Positions 53,493-63,380 of a stretch of 64,000 nt of DNA are shown in pieces. Position numbers and translations under genes: made by a program. Source of the DNA: Aureimonas ureilytica (GTDB lineage: Bacteria; Pseudomonadota; Alphaproteobacteria; Rhizobiales; Rhizobiaceae); contig NZ_LDQA01000015.1 in the NCBI RefSeq assembly GCF_001475935.1, positions 115,337 through 179,336 on the forward strand, read 5' to 3'. The notes beneath the pieces are model-generated. The model was given only the letters and a program-made list of their open reading frames with translations, had not been told where the DNA came from and did no database searches. Every line of letters starts with the position of its first letter. The first letter of the stretch is position 1.

Positions 53493-53885
53493 GAAATCTC
53501 AACTCCATGATCTGCGTTCGACGGGAGGCGCACCACCCGAGTTCTTCGGTCGTGCCCTGTCGCTTCACCGCTTTTCGGGGAGGGTGCAAGCCTCCCGTCG
53601 TCAGCGCGAAGGGCCGGGCGATTCGGTTCTCCTCATGCCCATGCCTGTCAAATGTGGCGTTCGTGACACTTTTTCAAACCATCGACAGCGCGAAGAGGAT
53701 TTCGCGTCCCCCCGACCGCTCTGCCGAAGGCTGCGCGATGTCACATTCTGGACGATTTTTTACTTCGAATTCTTACCTGTTCGACGTGAGAACTAGTGTT
53801 CTTTGCGCGATAGATGCTTGTCGTTCGGAAGCCTGTTTTATGATCTGAGATAAACCCTACCTCGAATGGGGAGTTTTCATGCTGA
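53493..53885. other. 393-bp intergenic region upstream of chvI
   Basis: No gene is supported. The part 53740-53880 is AT-rich and includes several TATA- and ATTCTTAC-like stretches that could hold the chvI promoter or be remnants of the degraded chemoreceptor gene to its right. Confidence 0.4.
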
Positions 53886-54650
53886 ACCCCCTATCATGTC
53901 GATTACCGTCTGCGCATGGCCGATGGCGTCACCTATCGCTGGTTCAACGCCACCGGCGGCTGCACGCGCGATGCGGCAGGCGATCCGGTTCGCATCGGCG
54001 GTTCGCTGAGCGACATTCATGCGCGCAAGACCATGGAACAGAAGCAGGCGACGCTGCGCGAAGCCCAGATGGGCGCGACATCCGCAGCCTCGTCCGCCAT
54101 GGAAGAGATGGCATCCAATATCGCGCAGAACGCCTCCAACGCCGCACAGACCGAGCGCATCGCCAACGAGGCGCGTGACAATGCCGAGCGCAGTGGGCAG
54201 GCCGTGGCCAAGTCCGTGGATGCGATGCGCCAGATCGCCGAACGCACCAAGATCGTCCAGGAAATCGCCCGTCAGACCGATCTTCTGGCACTGAACGCGG
54301 CCATCGAAGCGGCTCGTGCCGGACAGCACGGCAAGGGCTTCGCGGTCGTGGCGTCCGAGGTGCGCAAGCTGGCCGAACGCTCGCAGCATGCGGCCGCCGA
54401 AATCGGCGCGCTGTCCGTCTCGACGCTCAAAACCTCCGAAGAGGCGGGGAATATGCTGGTTGATCTCGTGCCCGGCATTCGGCGCACGTCGGAACTGGTG
54501 CGCGAAATTTCGGCCGCCTGCAGCGAGCAGAACGCCGGCGCGCAGCAGATCAACGAGGCTCTGCTTCGCCTGAACTCGCGCTTCGACCTGGCCGACGGGA
54601 TGTCTGAGGAACGCTGGACGAGCGGCCCGGCCTTGCGTCGGGTCGCCTGA
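53886..54650 (+). pseudogene. methyl-accepting chemotaxis protein remnant, truncated at both ends
   Basis: The longest frame from ATG 53916 encodes 244 residues. Homology begins before that ATG: in frame, the codons from 53886 read [20 protein letters not shown], the end of a PAS domain, right after an in-frame TGA (53883). The signalling core is intact ([14 protein letters not shown] and [17 protein letters not shown]). The C-terminus stops at [17 protein letters not shown] and a short unrelated tail, without the normal final helix. Membrane helices, HAMP and most of PAS are lacking. It looks like a remnant of a soluble PAS-MCP, though the short frame may still be translated. Confidence 0.7.
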
Positions 54651-54767
54651 CCCCATCCTCCACCTTGAAGCTTCGGGTCGGCCGCTTGGGCCGGCCCGAA
54701 ATGTTGATGACTGTCTGGAGACGGTGGCGCCCTGGTAGTGCCCCGTCTTCGCGAGGGGCGTTCGCGC

Positions 54768-55247
54768 TTAGAGCTGAACCTTCACGTTCTCAGTCGTATC
54801 GGGCTGCGGCTTGTCGCCGATATAGGCCTTGGCGAATTCCCAAGCCTGCGTCAGCTTGTTGGATGTCACGTCCCAGATTTCGGCCTGCGAGGGCGTGACG
54901 ACGAGCACGGCGACATTGGGGCCATCCTTGCCCTGCGGCATCCAGGCTTCGGCCTCGTCGTCCCAGATTTCGTCGATCAGCGCCCGGTCCTGGCTGACCC
55001 GCGCGGTGCCGGACACGGCCACATATTCGTTCTTCTGCGTGAAGCTGCAGGCGACCTGCGGCTCGGCCTCGACCTCGTCCACCTTGTGGGAGGTCGCGTC
55101 GGTCAAGAACAGGATCTCGCCGCGCTCGCGCGAGAGATAGGGCGCCATGGGGCGGGAGCGCAGGCGCTGGCCATCGCGCGTCGTGACCATGCAGGTCGAG
55201 AAGTCTTCGGCCATGTCCCAGAACTTGTCGGTCGCTTCAGCAGCCAT
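54768..55247 (-). CDS. pyridoxamine 5'-phosphate oxidase family stress protein
   Basis: A 159-residue split-barrel flavin-binding protein of the general stress protein 26 type. The start MAAEATDKFWDMAEDFSTCM leads to VTTRDGQRLRSRPMAPYLSR and EILFLTDATSHKVDEVEAEP, the barrel strands that bind FMN or F420-like cofactors, and VAVSGTARVSQDRALIDEIW. The ending WEFAKAYIGDKPQPDTTE is typical of this subgroup. AAGGGA precedes ATG 55247. It is divergent from pckA. The exact cofactor and substrate are unknown. Confidence 0.88.
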   Translation of the reverse strand: MAAEATDKFWDMAEDFSTCMVTTRDGQRLRSRPMAPYLSRERGEILFLTDATSHKVDEVEAEPQVACSFTQKNEYVAVSGTARVSQDRALIDEIWDDEAEAWMPQGKDGPNVAVLVVTPSQAEIWDVTSNKLTQAWEFAKAYIGDKPQPDTTENVKVQL

Positions 55248-55400
55248 GTGGTTTCCCTTGCGTCTGGTGCGGACAGGACAAGTCCGCTTGGAGAGGCCAG
55301 AACGCATGGCCAGCCGAAAGGTGCCACGCAGAATCGGTCCGAGTGAGTAAGACGACGATTCTTGAAACGGGATGCAAAAAAAATCCTTCGGCACTTAATG

Positions 55401-55479
55401 CGATTAAAACCGCGATTGAACCGATTTAGACTGTCATGTAAAAAATCTAAACCGATTAAACGACTGAAATCATTTCAGT
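55401..55479. promoter_or_regulatory. operator-like repeats upstream of pckA
   Basis: Four CGATTNAA-like boxes: CGATTAAA (55401-55408), CGATTGAA (55413-55420), CGATTTAG (55422-55429) and CGATTAAA (55453-55460). A palindrome follows, ACTGAAAT (55463-55470) with ATTTCAGT (55472-55479) about one central base. The block is strikingly AT-rich for this genome and sits 97 bases before pckA. It is a likely binding site for a pckA regulator, such as a LacI-type PckR or ChvI; which one is not determined. Confidence 0.5.
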
Positions 55480-55576
55480 TTTAGTGTTTCGATCTGTTGA
55501 TGAAGCTCGGTCGTTGAGTTATCTCGTTTCCGTGAGGCGGCGTTGCTTGTGCGCAGCGTGATCAGGAGACGGACCC

Positions 55577-57190
<1,614 letters not shown>

Positions 57191-57202
57191 GTTTCGCTCC
57201 AT

Positions 57203-57234
57203 CGCAGGCCGCCGATTTCGGCCGCCGGCCTGCG
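57203..57234 (+). terminator. hairpin after pckA
   Basis: CGCAGGCCG (57203-57211) pairs with CGGCCTGCG (57226-57234), 12 bases beyond the stop. No T tract, so it may act as a 3' stabiliser or weak terminator. The following 220 bases to arfB contain no gene I can support. Confidence 0.5.
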
Positions 57235-57457
57235 AACCATCTATAAGGGCTTCTCTGGGAGGAGGAGCGAGGGCTTGCGACCGAAAGGGCGCAGGCCCTC
57301 GTCGTTTGAGGGGGGTGCCGCTCGCGGCTTGACAGGGCGGCGGGCTTTGCCCGAACGAGGGCCTCGCGCGAAGCCTCACTGGGTTCCTCTCGGCTTGGCG
57401 CGTTCAAGACCTTGCGGCCGATCGCGGCCCAGCGCGAGGCGGCGAAAAGGGCGCGTC

Positions 57458-57895
57458 ATGGAACAGGAGATTCGCGGGCTTCGGGTGAGCCATCGCACGA
57501 TCATTCCCGAAGACGAGATCGAGGAGGTGTTCATCCGCGCGGCCGGGCCGGGCGGGCAGAATGTCAACAAGGTCTCGACCGCCGTTCAGCTTCGCTTCTT
57601 CGCCAGCGCCTCCACCGTTCTGGGCGAGGACGTGAAGGAACGTCTTCTGAAGCTTGCCGGCCAGCGCGCCACGAAGGCGGGCGAAATCCTCATCGAAGCC
57701 TCGCGCCATCGCACGCAGGAGCGCAACCGCGAGGATGCGCGCGAGCGTCTGGTCGCGCTGATCCGCGAGGCCCTGGTGCCACCCGCGCCGCCGCGCAAGA
57801 AGACGCGTCCCTCGCGCGGGGCCGTGGAGCGCCGGCTGCAAGCCAAGAAGGGCCGCTCGGACACCAAGCGAATGCGCGGGCGCGTTTCGGATTAA
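57458..57895 (+). CDS. arfB: alternative ribosome-rescue factor ArfB
   Basis: A small peptidyl-tRNA hydrolase that frees stalled ribosomes without a stop codon. It has 145 residues. The catalytic GGQ is in FIRAAGPGGQNVNKVSTAVQ, followed by LRF and a basic C-terminal tail (RRLQAKKGRSDTKRMRGRV) that enters the empty mRNA channel, as in E. coli YaeJ. ATG 57458 gives the family start; the open frame upstream is GC-rich and not conserved. Confidence 0.93.
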   Translation: MEQEIRGLRVSHRTIIPEDEIEEVFIRAAGPGGQNVNKVSTAVQLRFFASASTVLGEDVKERLLKLAGQRATKAGEILIEASRHRTQERNREDARERLVALIREALVPPAPPRKKTRPSRGAVERRLQAKKGRSDTKRMRGRVSD

Positions 57896-58002
57896 GGGTG
57901 CGGTCACGCTTTCGTGATCGTAAGTCAATGAAACCGATTGTTAGCAGTCTTCGTACCTTGGGCAGCCTCCCGATCGGGATGGTTCACAAGAGGAAACCCG
58001 AC

Positions 58003-58566
58003 ATGCTTCAGTCCCTCATCCGCTCGGCCGCTCTGGGTCTCGTGCTCGCCGGCAGCGTCGCAGGTGCCAGCCATGCCCAGTCGGGCGCGTCGGTGGAGGT
58101 CGGCGGTGCGCCGATGTACGCCAACAAGACCATTGCCGAGAACGCGCCCAACGCCTCGAACCTGACCACGCTCGTCGCCGCCGTGAAGGCCGCCGGCCTT
58201 GTCGATACGCTGAACGGCGCCGGTCCCTTCACCGTCTTCGCGCCCACCAACGCGGCCTTCGAGAAGCTTCCGGCCGGCACGGTCGAAACGCTGGTGAAGC
58301 CCGAGAACAAGGCTCAGCTGACCAAGATCCTGACCTATCACGTGGTCCCGGCCAAGGCGACGTCCGAGGCGGCCATGAAGATGATCAAGGACGATGGCGG
58401 CAAGCACATGGTGAAGACCGTCGAGGGCGAGGAACTGACCCTCGCCATGAAGGGCGACAAGCTCACCGTGACCGACGCCAAGGGCAATGTCGCCACCGTG
58501 ACGCAGGCCGACGTCATGCAGAAGAACGGCGTCGTGCATGTCATCGACACCGTGCTGATGCCCTGA
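58003..58566 (+). CDS. fasciclin (FAS1) domain secreted protein
   Basis: A 187-residue exported protein. The signal peptide is MLQSLIRSAALGLVLAGSVA with cleavage near SHA-QS. One FAS1 domain follows: TIAENAPNASNLTTLVAAVK, the H1 box GPFTVFAPTNAAFEKLPAGT, LTYHVVPAKAT and the H2 box QKNGVVHVIDTVLMP. FAS1 proteins act in adhesion or surface interactions in several bacteria. AGGA precedes ATG 58003 by eight bases. The frame is open upstream into arfB but that part is not conserved. Confidence 0.93.
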   Translation: MLQSLIRSAALGLVLAGSVAGASHAQSGASVEVGGAPMYANKTIAENAPNASNLTTLVAAVKAAGLVDTLNGAGPFTVFAPTNAAFEKLPAGTVETLVKPENKAQLTKILTYHVVPAKATSEAAMKMIKDDGGKHMVKTVEGEELTLAMKGDKLTVTDAKGNVATVTQADVMQKNGVVHVIDTVLMP

Positions 58567-58762
58567 TCGATCTGCCACGGCAGAGCCGCGCTCGGAACGA
58601 GCCTTGCCGCAGCCCCTAGCCTGGCTGCGGTGAAGCGAGGCGGCCGAGGGGCCGCGATTGCTGGGGCCGGCCGTGTCGCTCTGCTTGAACCTGCTCAACC
58701 GGCGTCCCATTCTCCAGACGGGAATGGGGCGCCGATCCGTTTCCCACCCTTGGAGGCCCGTC

Positions 58763-59257
58763 ATGAATCGCCGTCGTTTTCTCTTGTCCGGATCGCTGGC
58801 CGCGCTCGCGCTCGGCGCGGGAAACGCGCTCTGGCGCGACGAGGCGGAGGCCGAGACCTTTTCCGTGACCTATAGCGAGCGCGAATGGCGCGCGCGTTTG
58901 AGCCCCGACGCCTTTGCCGTGCTCCGGCAGGAGGCGACTGAGCGTCCTTTCACCAGCCCGCTCCTGAACGTTCATGAGAGCGGCCTCTTCAACTGCGCGG
59001 GCTGCGACAACGCGCTTTATTCCACCGACACGAAGTTCGATTCGGGCACGGGCTGGCCGAGCTTCTGGGACGCGGTGGACGGCAGCATCGGCACCAGGAC
59101 GGACTATGTGCTGGTCTATCCCCGCACCGAGGTTCACTGCGCGCAATGCGGCGGTCATCTCGGCCACATCTTCGACGACGGCCCACCGCCGACCGGCAAG
59201 CGCCATTGCATCAACGGCGTGGCGCTTCAGTTCGAAGCCGGCAAGTCCCAGTCCTGA
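58763..59257 (+). CDS. msrB: peptide-methionine (R)-S-oxide reductase, Tat-exported
   Basis: Reduces the R epimer of methionine sulfoxide. The 164-residue product starts with a Tat-type signal, MNRRRFLLSGSLAALALGAG, so the folded enzyme should reach the periplasm. The zinc site is two CxxC pairs, CAGCDNALY and CAQCGGHLGHIF. The catalytic Cys is in KRHCINGVAL. Motifs DTKFDSGTGWPSFW are standard. TGGAGG lies seven bases before ATG 58763. A GGAACG sequence at 58592 could be part of a stress promoter. Confidence 0.94.
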   Translation: MNRRRFLLSGSLAALALGAGNALWRDEAEAETFSVTYSEREWRARLSPDAFAVLRQEATERPFTSPLLNVHESGLFNCAGCDNALYSTDTKFDSGTGWPSFWDAVDGSIGTRTDYVLVYPRTEVHCAQCGGHLGHIFDDGPPPTGKRHCINGVALQFEAGKSQS

Positions 59258-59432
59258 CCACGCGTCTTCGGCATTAGCGCTCCGTCAAGCTTTCGGGTTC
59301 TTCATAGGGGTTGGATCGGTGGCGCATTGAAGCGGGCCGGTCCAGCAACCATATTCGAAACGGATCGGCCGTGATCGCCGCTTGAATGGGGTTGCAGCCG
59401 ATAAGTCGCTTGAAACAAGGGCTTGCCGAGAG

Positions 59433-59870
59433 ATGAACAGGTTCACGCCGTTTTCCAGTCCGTTGCTGCTCGGCTTTGATGGAGTGGAACGTACGCTCGA
59501 ACGTCTGGGGAAGGGGAGCGATGGCTACCCGCCCTTCAACATCGAGCGGATTCGGACGGAGGCTGCGGACGGGAATGCAGGCGGAGACGCCATTCGCATC
59601 ACCCTGGCCGTGGCGGGCTTTCAGCCCGAAGACCTGGAGATCACGACAGAAGAGAACCAGTTGACCATCCGGGGCGCACAGAGCGACCGGACGGACCGTG
59701 AATTCCTGCACCGGGGCATTGCGTCGCGCCAGTTCCAGAAGAGCTTTCTCTTCGCCGATGGCATGCGCATCCTGGGCGCGCAGCTGAAGAACGGTCTTCT
59801 GATGGTCGATCTGGTCAAGCCTGAACCAGAGCGAGTGGTGAGGAAGATCGCGATCGCCGTGGATGAATGA
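59433..59870 (+). CDS. Hsp20/alpha-crystallin small heat shock protein
   Basis: A 145-residue holdase that binds unfolding proteins. The start MNRFTPFSSPLLLGFDGVER and the alpha-crystallin domain (YPPFNIERIRTEAADG, ITLAVAGFQPEDLEITTEEN, RGIASRQFQKSFLFADGMRI and GAQLKNGLLMVDLVKPEPER) resemble rhizobial HspD/IbpA. ATG 59433 is used; the frame opens 17 codons earlier but that part is not conserved. The ribosome site is weak. DUF1150 follows 44 bases later, the usual partner in Rhizobiales. Confidence 0.93.
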   Translation: MNRFTPFSSPLLLGFDGVERTLERLGKGSDGYPPFNIERIRTEAADGNAGGDAIRITLAVAGFQPEDLEITTEENQLTIRGAQSDRTDREFLHRGIASRQFQKSFLFADGMRILGAQLKNGLLMVDLVKPEPERVVRKIAIAVDE

Positions 59871-59914
59871 AACCCGCCGACCCGATCGCCCGTTTGTTTT
59901 CGAAGGAGATGATC

Positions 59915-60172
59915 ATGACCATCACGTACCATTCGAGCAGGGTGTCCCAGTCCGATCTCGCCGCGCTCGGCGAAGGCCATCTGGCCTATCTCCGTCGCAT
60001 GTCGTCCGACGATATTCGCGCCCGCTTTCCCTCCGCCCAGGCCATTCGGCCCGGCCTCAAGCTCTGGGCGCTGTTTTCCGCCGACGGCACGCCTTTGGCC
60101 GTGTCGGATGATCGGGGCTCCATCCTGGCGAGCGCCACAGAAAACGAGCTGATGACGGTGAGCCTGCATTGA
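59915..60172 (+). CDS. DUF1150 family protein
   Basis: An 85-residue protein, MTITYHSSRVSQSDLAALGE onwards, with the DUF1150 core GHLAYLRRMSSDDIRARFP and KLWALFSADGTPLAVSDDR. Its function is unknown; it is found next to small heat shock genes in alphaproteobacteria. AAGGAG (59903-59908) lies six bases before ATG 59915; the ATG two codons earlier is too close to it. A terminator closes the pair. Confidence 0.9.
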   Translation: MTITYHSSRVSQSDLAALGEGHLAYLRRMSSDDIRARFPSAQAIRPGLKLWALFSADGTPLAVSDDRGSILASATENELMTVSLH

Positions 60173-60218
60173 AGAGGCACTGACCGCTTCAGAGGCAAAG
60201 GCAGCCTCCCGAAAACGC

Positions 60219-60253
60219 AGCCGGCCGAGGATGATCCTCCGGGCCGGCTTTTT
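60219..60253 (+). terminator. rho-independent terminator after the DUF1150 gene
   Basis: AGCCGGCC (60219-60226) pairs with GGCCGGCT (60242-60249), with an inner GAGGAT/ATCCTC stem, followed by a T run to 60253. Confidence 0.88.
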
Positions 60254-60268
60254 CATGGGCGAACGCGT

Positions 60269-60727
60269 TCAGGACTGGAATTCGACCTGTGTCATCAGAT
60301 GGTGCAGCGTTGCCGCGTCGCGGCCGGCGCGCAGCTCGCTGATGGCGCGCGGATTGCGCAGGAGGCGCGCGATCTTCGACAGGGCCTTCAAATGGTCCGA
60401 GCCCGCCGTTTCGGGCGCAATCAGAAGGAACACGAGATCCACGGGCTGATCATCGACCGCTTCGAAATCGACGGGCTTGTTGAGCCGTCCGAAGACGCCG
60501 TGAATGCGCGGAAGGTCGTTGAGCTTGCCATGGGGAATGGCGATGCCGTTGCCGATGCCCGTAGAGCCCAGACGCTCGCGCTGGAGCACGGTCTCGAAGA
60601 TGGTACGGGCCGAAAGTCCGGTAAGTTCGGCCGCTTTTTCCGAAAGGTCCTGCAGAACCTGCTTTTTGGAATGAGAGCGAAGGGCAGGCAGAATGGCGTC
60701 CTCGGCGATCAAATCGGCTAGAACCAC
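60269..60727 (-). CDS. ptsN: PTS IIA-like nitrogen regulatory protein
   Basis: The final phosphate acceptor of the nitrogen-related PTS; it controls K+ transport and other processes. It has 152 residues from GTG 60727, giving the family start VLADLIAEDAILPALRSHSK. The phosphorylated His is in GNGIAIPHGKLNDLPRIHGV. GGAAGG lies eight bases before GTG. A longer frame is open upstream, reaching into hpf, but the part before LADLI is not conserved. It follows hpf in the rpoN-hpf-ptsN order of this group. hprK is at 50492, also in the window. Confidence 0.95.
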   Translation of the reverse strand: MVLADLIAEDAILPALRSHSKKQVLQDLSEKAAELTGLSARTIFETVLQRERLGSTGIGNGIAIPHGKLNDLPRIHGVFGRLNKPVDFEAVDDQPVDLVFLLIAPETAGSDHLKALSKIARLLRNPRAISELRAGRDAATLHHLMTQVEFQS

Positions 60728-60863
60728 GTTTAATGCCTTCCACGTCGCCCGGCGCTCAAGCGCCGGAAGACCCGATCGGGCTGGAGACCCGGTCAGGTCG
60801 GAGAGATCGTCGCGAGAGGAGCCGCTGCCGGCCTCTCCCGCGCTCTGGAGTTGCGCTCCGTTA

Positions 60864-61439
60864 TCAGGCTTGGGGGCGCACTGTCGAGGGGTCGATCCAG
60901 CCGACATTGCCGTCGGCGCGTCGGTAGACGATGTTCACGGTGTCGCTCGCGCCGTTGCGGAAGACCACGACGGGCCCGTCTCGCCGGTCGAGTTCCATCA
61001 CGGCATTGGCGACGCTCATCGTGCCGAGCATCATGGAGGTCTCGGCGATCACGGCGGGTGCGAAGTCTTCGGCGACCTCCTCTTCCTCGTCCGGCACCGC
61101 GCTCATGACGGTATAGGCGATCTCGCGCGAGGTGTTGGCGTTGGCCTTGTGATCCTTCAGGCGACGCTTGTAGCGACGCAGACGCTTTTCGATCTTCTCC
61201 ATCGCCTCGATGTACGAGGACTCGGGATCATGCGACTCGGCCGTGGCCTGGAAATACACGCCGCTGTCGAGATGAAGCGTGACGTCCGCGCAGTAGCGGG
61301 CGGATTCCTTGGAGATGACGACGGAGCCGTTGAAATTGCCGTCGAAATATTTGGCGACCTGATCGTTCAGCCTCTCGTCGATCCGAGTGCGAAAGGCCTC
61401 GCCGACATCCATGTGACGGCCCGATACACGAATTGCCAT
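60864..61439 (-). CDS. hpf: ribosome hibernation-promoting factor, long form
   Basis: Binds the small subunit and pairs 70S ribosomes into inactive 100S dimers in slow growth. It has 191 residues: the N-terminal S30AE domain (MAIRVSGRHMDVGEAFRTRI, HLDSGVYFQATAESHDPESS, AMEKIEKRLRRYKRRLKDHK) and a C-terminal S30AE_C dimerisation domain (VVFRNGASDTVNIVYRRADG NVGWIDP, read in two parts). ATG 61439 has GAAGGAG before it. It lies between rpoN and ptsN. Confidence 0.97.
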   Translation of the reverse strand: MAIRVSGRHMDVGEAFRTRIDERLNDQVAKYFDGNFNGSVVISKESARYCADVTLHLDSGVYFQATAESHDPESSYIEAMEKIEKRLRRYKRRLKDHKANANTSREIAYTVMSAVPDEEEEVAEDFAPAVIAETSMMLGTMSVANAVMELDRRDGPVVVFRNGASDTVNIVYRRADGNVGWIDPSTVRPQA

Positions 61440-61725
61440 TCGTTTCTCCTTCCTAACGTCCGGCGGCCCGTTCCTTCTCTGAACCATCGGCTCGCCGCCC
61501 TCTTCCAAGACGTTGCGATGCCTTTGGTTCCGGCCACTCGGAACCGTCATATTCCAGCGCAAAACGGAGCGGAGCGAAAGACTTGATCTGCGCCGGAAAC
61601 AGGATCAGACTTCGCTCCAAATCGCCCCGACATGACGCTCGAGGACCTGTCGAACCGTACAGGGAAACCCTGCGGTTCTGGCCCGCCATGCGCCGATCAT
61701 GCCCTCGCTCGACGGAGGATCGCGG

Positions 61726-63225
61726 TCAGCCCGCGAGGCGTCTGGCGTTGAGTTCGCGTCGGCGCTGAACCGACGACGGAAGGCCGAGGGCTTCGCGATA
61801 TTTGGCGACGGTGCGGCGGGCGAGTTCGATGCCGTCTTCCCGCAACTGGGCGGCGATGTCATCGTCCGACAGGACATGATCGACGGTTTCAGAGGCGATC
61901 ATGCGGCCGATTCGCAGCTTCACGCTCTCGGCCGAATGCGCGTCGCCCCCGCCCGACGCGGCGATCGCGACGGTAAAGAAAAATTTCATTTCGAACGTGC
62001 CGCGCGGCGTCGCCATGAACTTGCCGGAGGTGACGCGGCTGACCGTCGATTCGTGCAGGCCCAGCGCCTCGGCAATGTCCATCAGCGTCATGGGGCGCAG
62101 ACCCGCGACGCCCTCGGCCATGAACCCGTCCTGACGGCGCAGGATTTCGCCGGCGACTTTCAGGATGGTGCGAGCGCGCTGCTCCAGCGAGCGCTGCAGC
62201 CAGCTGGCCGATTGCTGGCATTGGGTCAGGAAGCCGCGCTCACCGGCGCGGAATGCGCCAGCGGGCGCGATGCTGTCGGGCGCGCGCAGAACGAGGCGCG
62301 GAAAGGCGGCGGCGTTCAGCTCGGCCTGCCAAAGGCCGGTCTCGGCGTCCTCGCGCACCACGATGTCGGGCGTGACGGGCGTGGCTTCGGGCTCACCGAG
62401 CCCCGCGCCGGGGCGCGGGTCGAGCGTGCGGATTTCGCTCAGCATCTCGGCGACATCGGCTTCGCTTTCGCCCGTCAGCCGAGCGAGCGCGGCGAAGTCG
62501 CGCCGGGCCAGAAGCGGCAGATGCGCGAGCACGCAGGCGATCACCGGGTCGAAGCGCCCACGCCGACGAAGCTGAATGGCGAGGCACTCGGCCAGATCGC
62601 GCGCAAACAGCCCAGCGGGCTCGGCGGAGGCCTGAAGCCGCATTAGGAGCGCCTCGGCCGCCTCAAGCGCTACGCCCAGCTCGGCGGCGCGCTCGGCCGG
62701 GTCGGCCGCGAGATAGCCGGCCTCCGTCAACTCGGCGAAGAGCGTTTCCGCCAGCGCGCGCTCAGTGGCGTGGCCGAACGTATCGTGTATTTCGCCCAGC
62801 GCATGGTCGCGCAGGGACCGAACCCCTTCGCCGATGCGCTCGATACCGTCGTCTTCGGCCGCGAAGCCGGACAAGACCAGCCCTTCGCCCGAAAAGGCGA
62901 GATCGTCCCGCGCGGCATCGGCATTGTCGCCGATGCGCTCGGCCGCGTCCGCGAAAACCTCGCCATCGTCGCGTGTGCCGGTCAGCGGCGCCAGATCGGC
63001 TCCCGGCGACAGGGGAGCGAGGTCATCGGGGGCGTCGCCGCCCTCCGGGGCGCTTTGCGCCGTTCCGGCCTCGACCTCGATCAGCGGATTGGCCTCGGCC
63101 TCCCGCTCCAGAAAGGCCTGAAGCTCGGCATGTTGAAACTGGAGAAGCCGGATCGACTGGAGAAGCTGCGGCGTCATCACCAGGGACTGGCTTTGACGCA
63201 TCTGGAGGTTCACAGACAGATTCAT
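61726..63225 (-). CDS. rpoN: RNA polymerase sigma-54 factor
   Basis: Directs transcription of nitrogen and other enhancer-dependent genes. It has 499 residues. Region I is glutamine-rich (MNLSVNLQMRQSQSLVMTPQ and LLQSIRLLQFQHAELQAFLE). Region II is long and acidic (about 60-190). The core-binding and DNA-binding domains follow, with a helix-turn-helix (DIAEALGLHESTVSRVTSGK) and the RpoN box ARRTVAKYREALGLPSS. AGGAGGG before ATG 63225 supports this start. lptB precedes it and hpf follows, as usual. Confidence 0.97.
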   Translation of the reverse strand: MNLSVNLQMRQSQSLVMTPQLLQSIRLLQFQHAELQAFLEREAEANPLIEVEAGTAQSAPEGGDAPDDLAPLSPGADLAPLTGTRDDGEVFADAAERIGDNADAARDDLAFSGEGLVLSGFAAEDDGIERIGEGVRSLRDHALGEIHDTFGHATERALAETLFAELTEAGYLAADPAERAAELGVALEAAEALLMRLQASAEPAGLFARDLAECLAIQLRRRGRFDPVIACVLAHLPLLARRDFAALARLTGESEADVAEMLSEIRTLDPRPGAGLGEPEATPVTPDIVVREDAETGLWQAELNAAAFPRLVLRAPDSIAPAGAFRAGERGFLTQCQQSASWLQRSLEQRARTILKVAGEILRRQDGFMAEGVAGLRPMTLMDIAEALGLHESTVSRVTSGKFMATPRGTFEMKFFFTVAIAASGGGDAHSAESVKLRIGRMIASETVDHVLSDDDIAAQLREDGIELARRTVAKYREALGLPSSVQRRRELNARRLAG

Positions 63226-63380
63226 GCCTCCAGCCCTCCTTGGATACCGAAACGGCCGGCGCGGCAGGCCGGCGATGGGGTGGTCCGACCTGTCTGGATC
63301 GACCAGCGGACGGCCCCTCATGCTCGCGTCAGGAAACTGGTCCGCAACTTGCTTGTCAAGGGCGGGAGGCGATCACACGC

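Noticed and set aside
59258..59432. ROSE-type RNA thermometer or sigma-32 promoter before the Hsp20 gene
   Set aside because: A CTTGAA occurs near 59382 but no CCCCAT partner at proper distance, and the ribosome site is too weak to recognise the anti-Shine-Dalgarno pairing of ROSE elements by eye.
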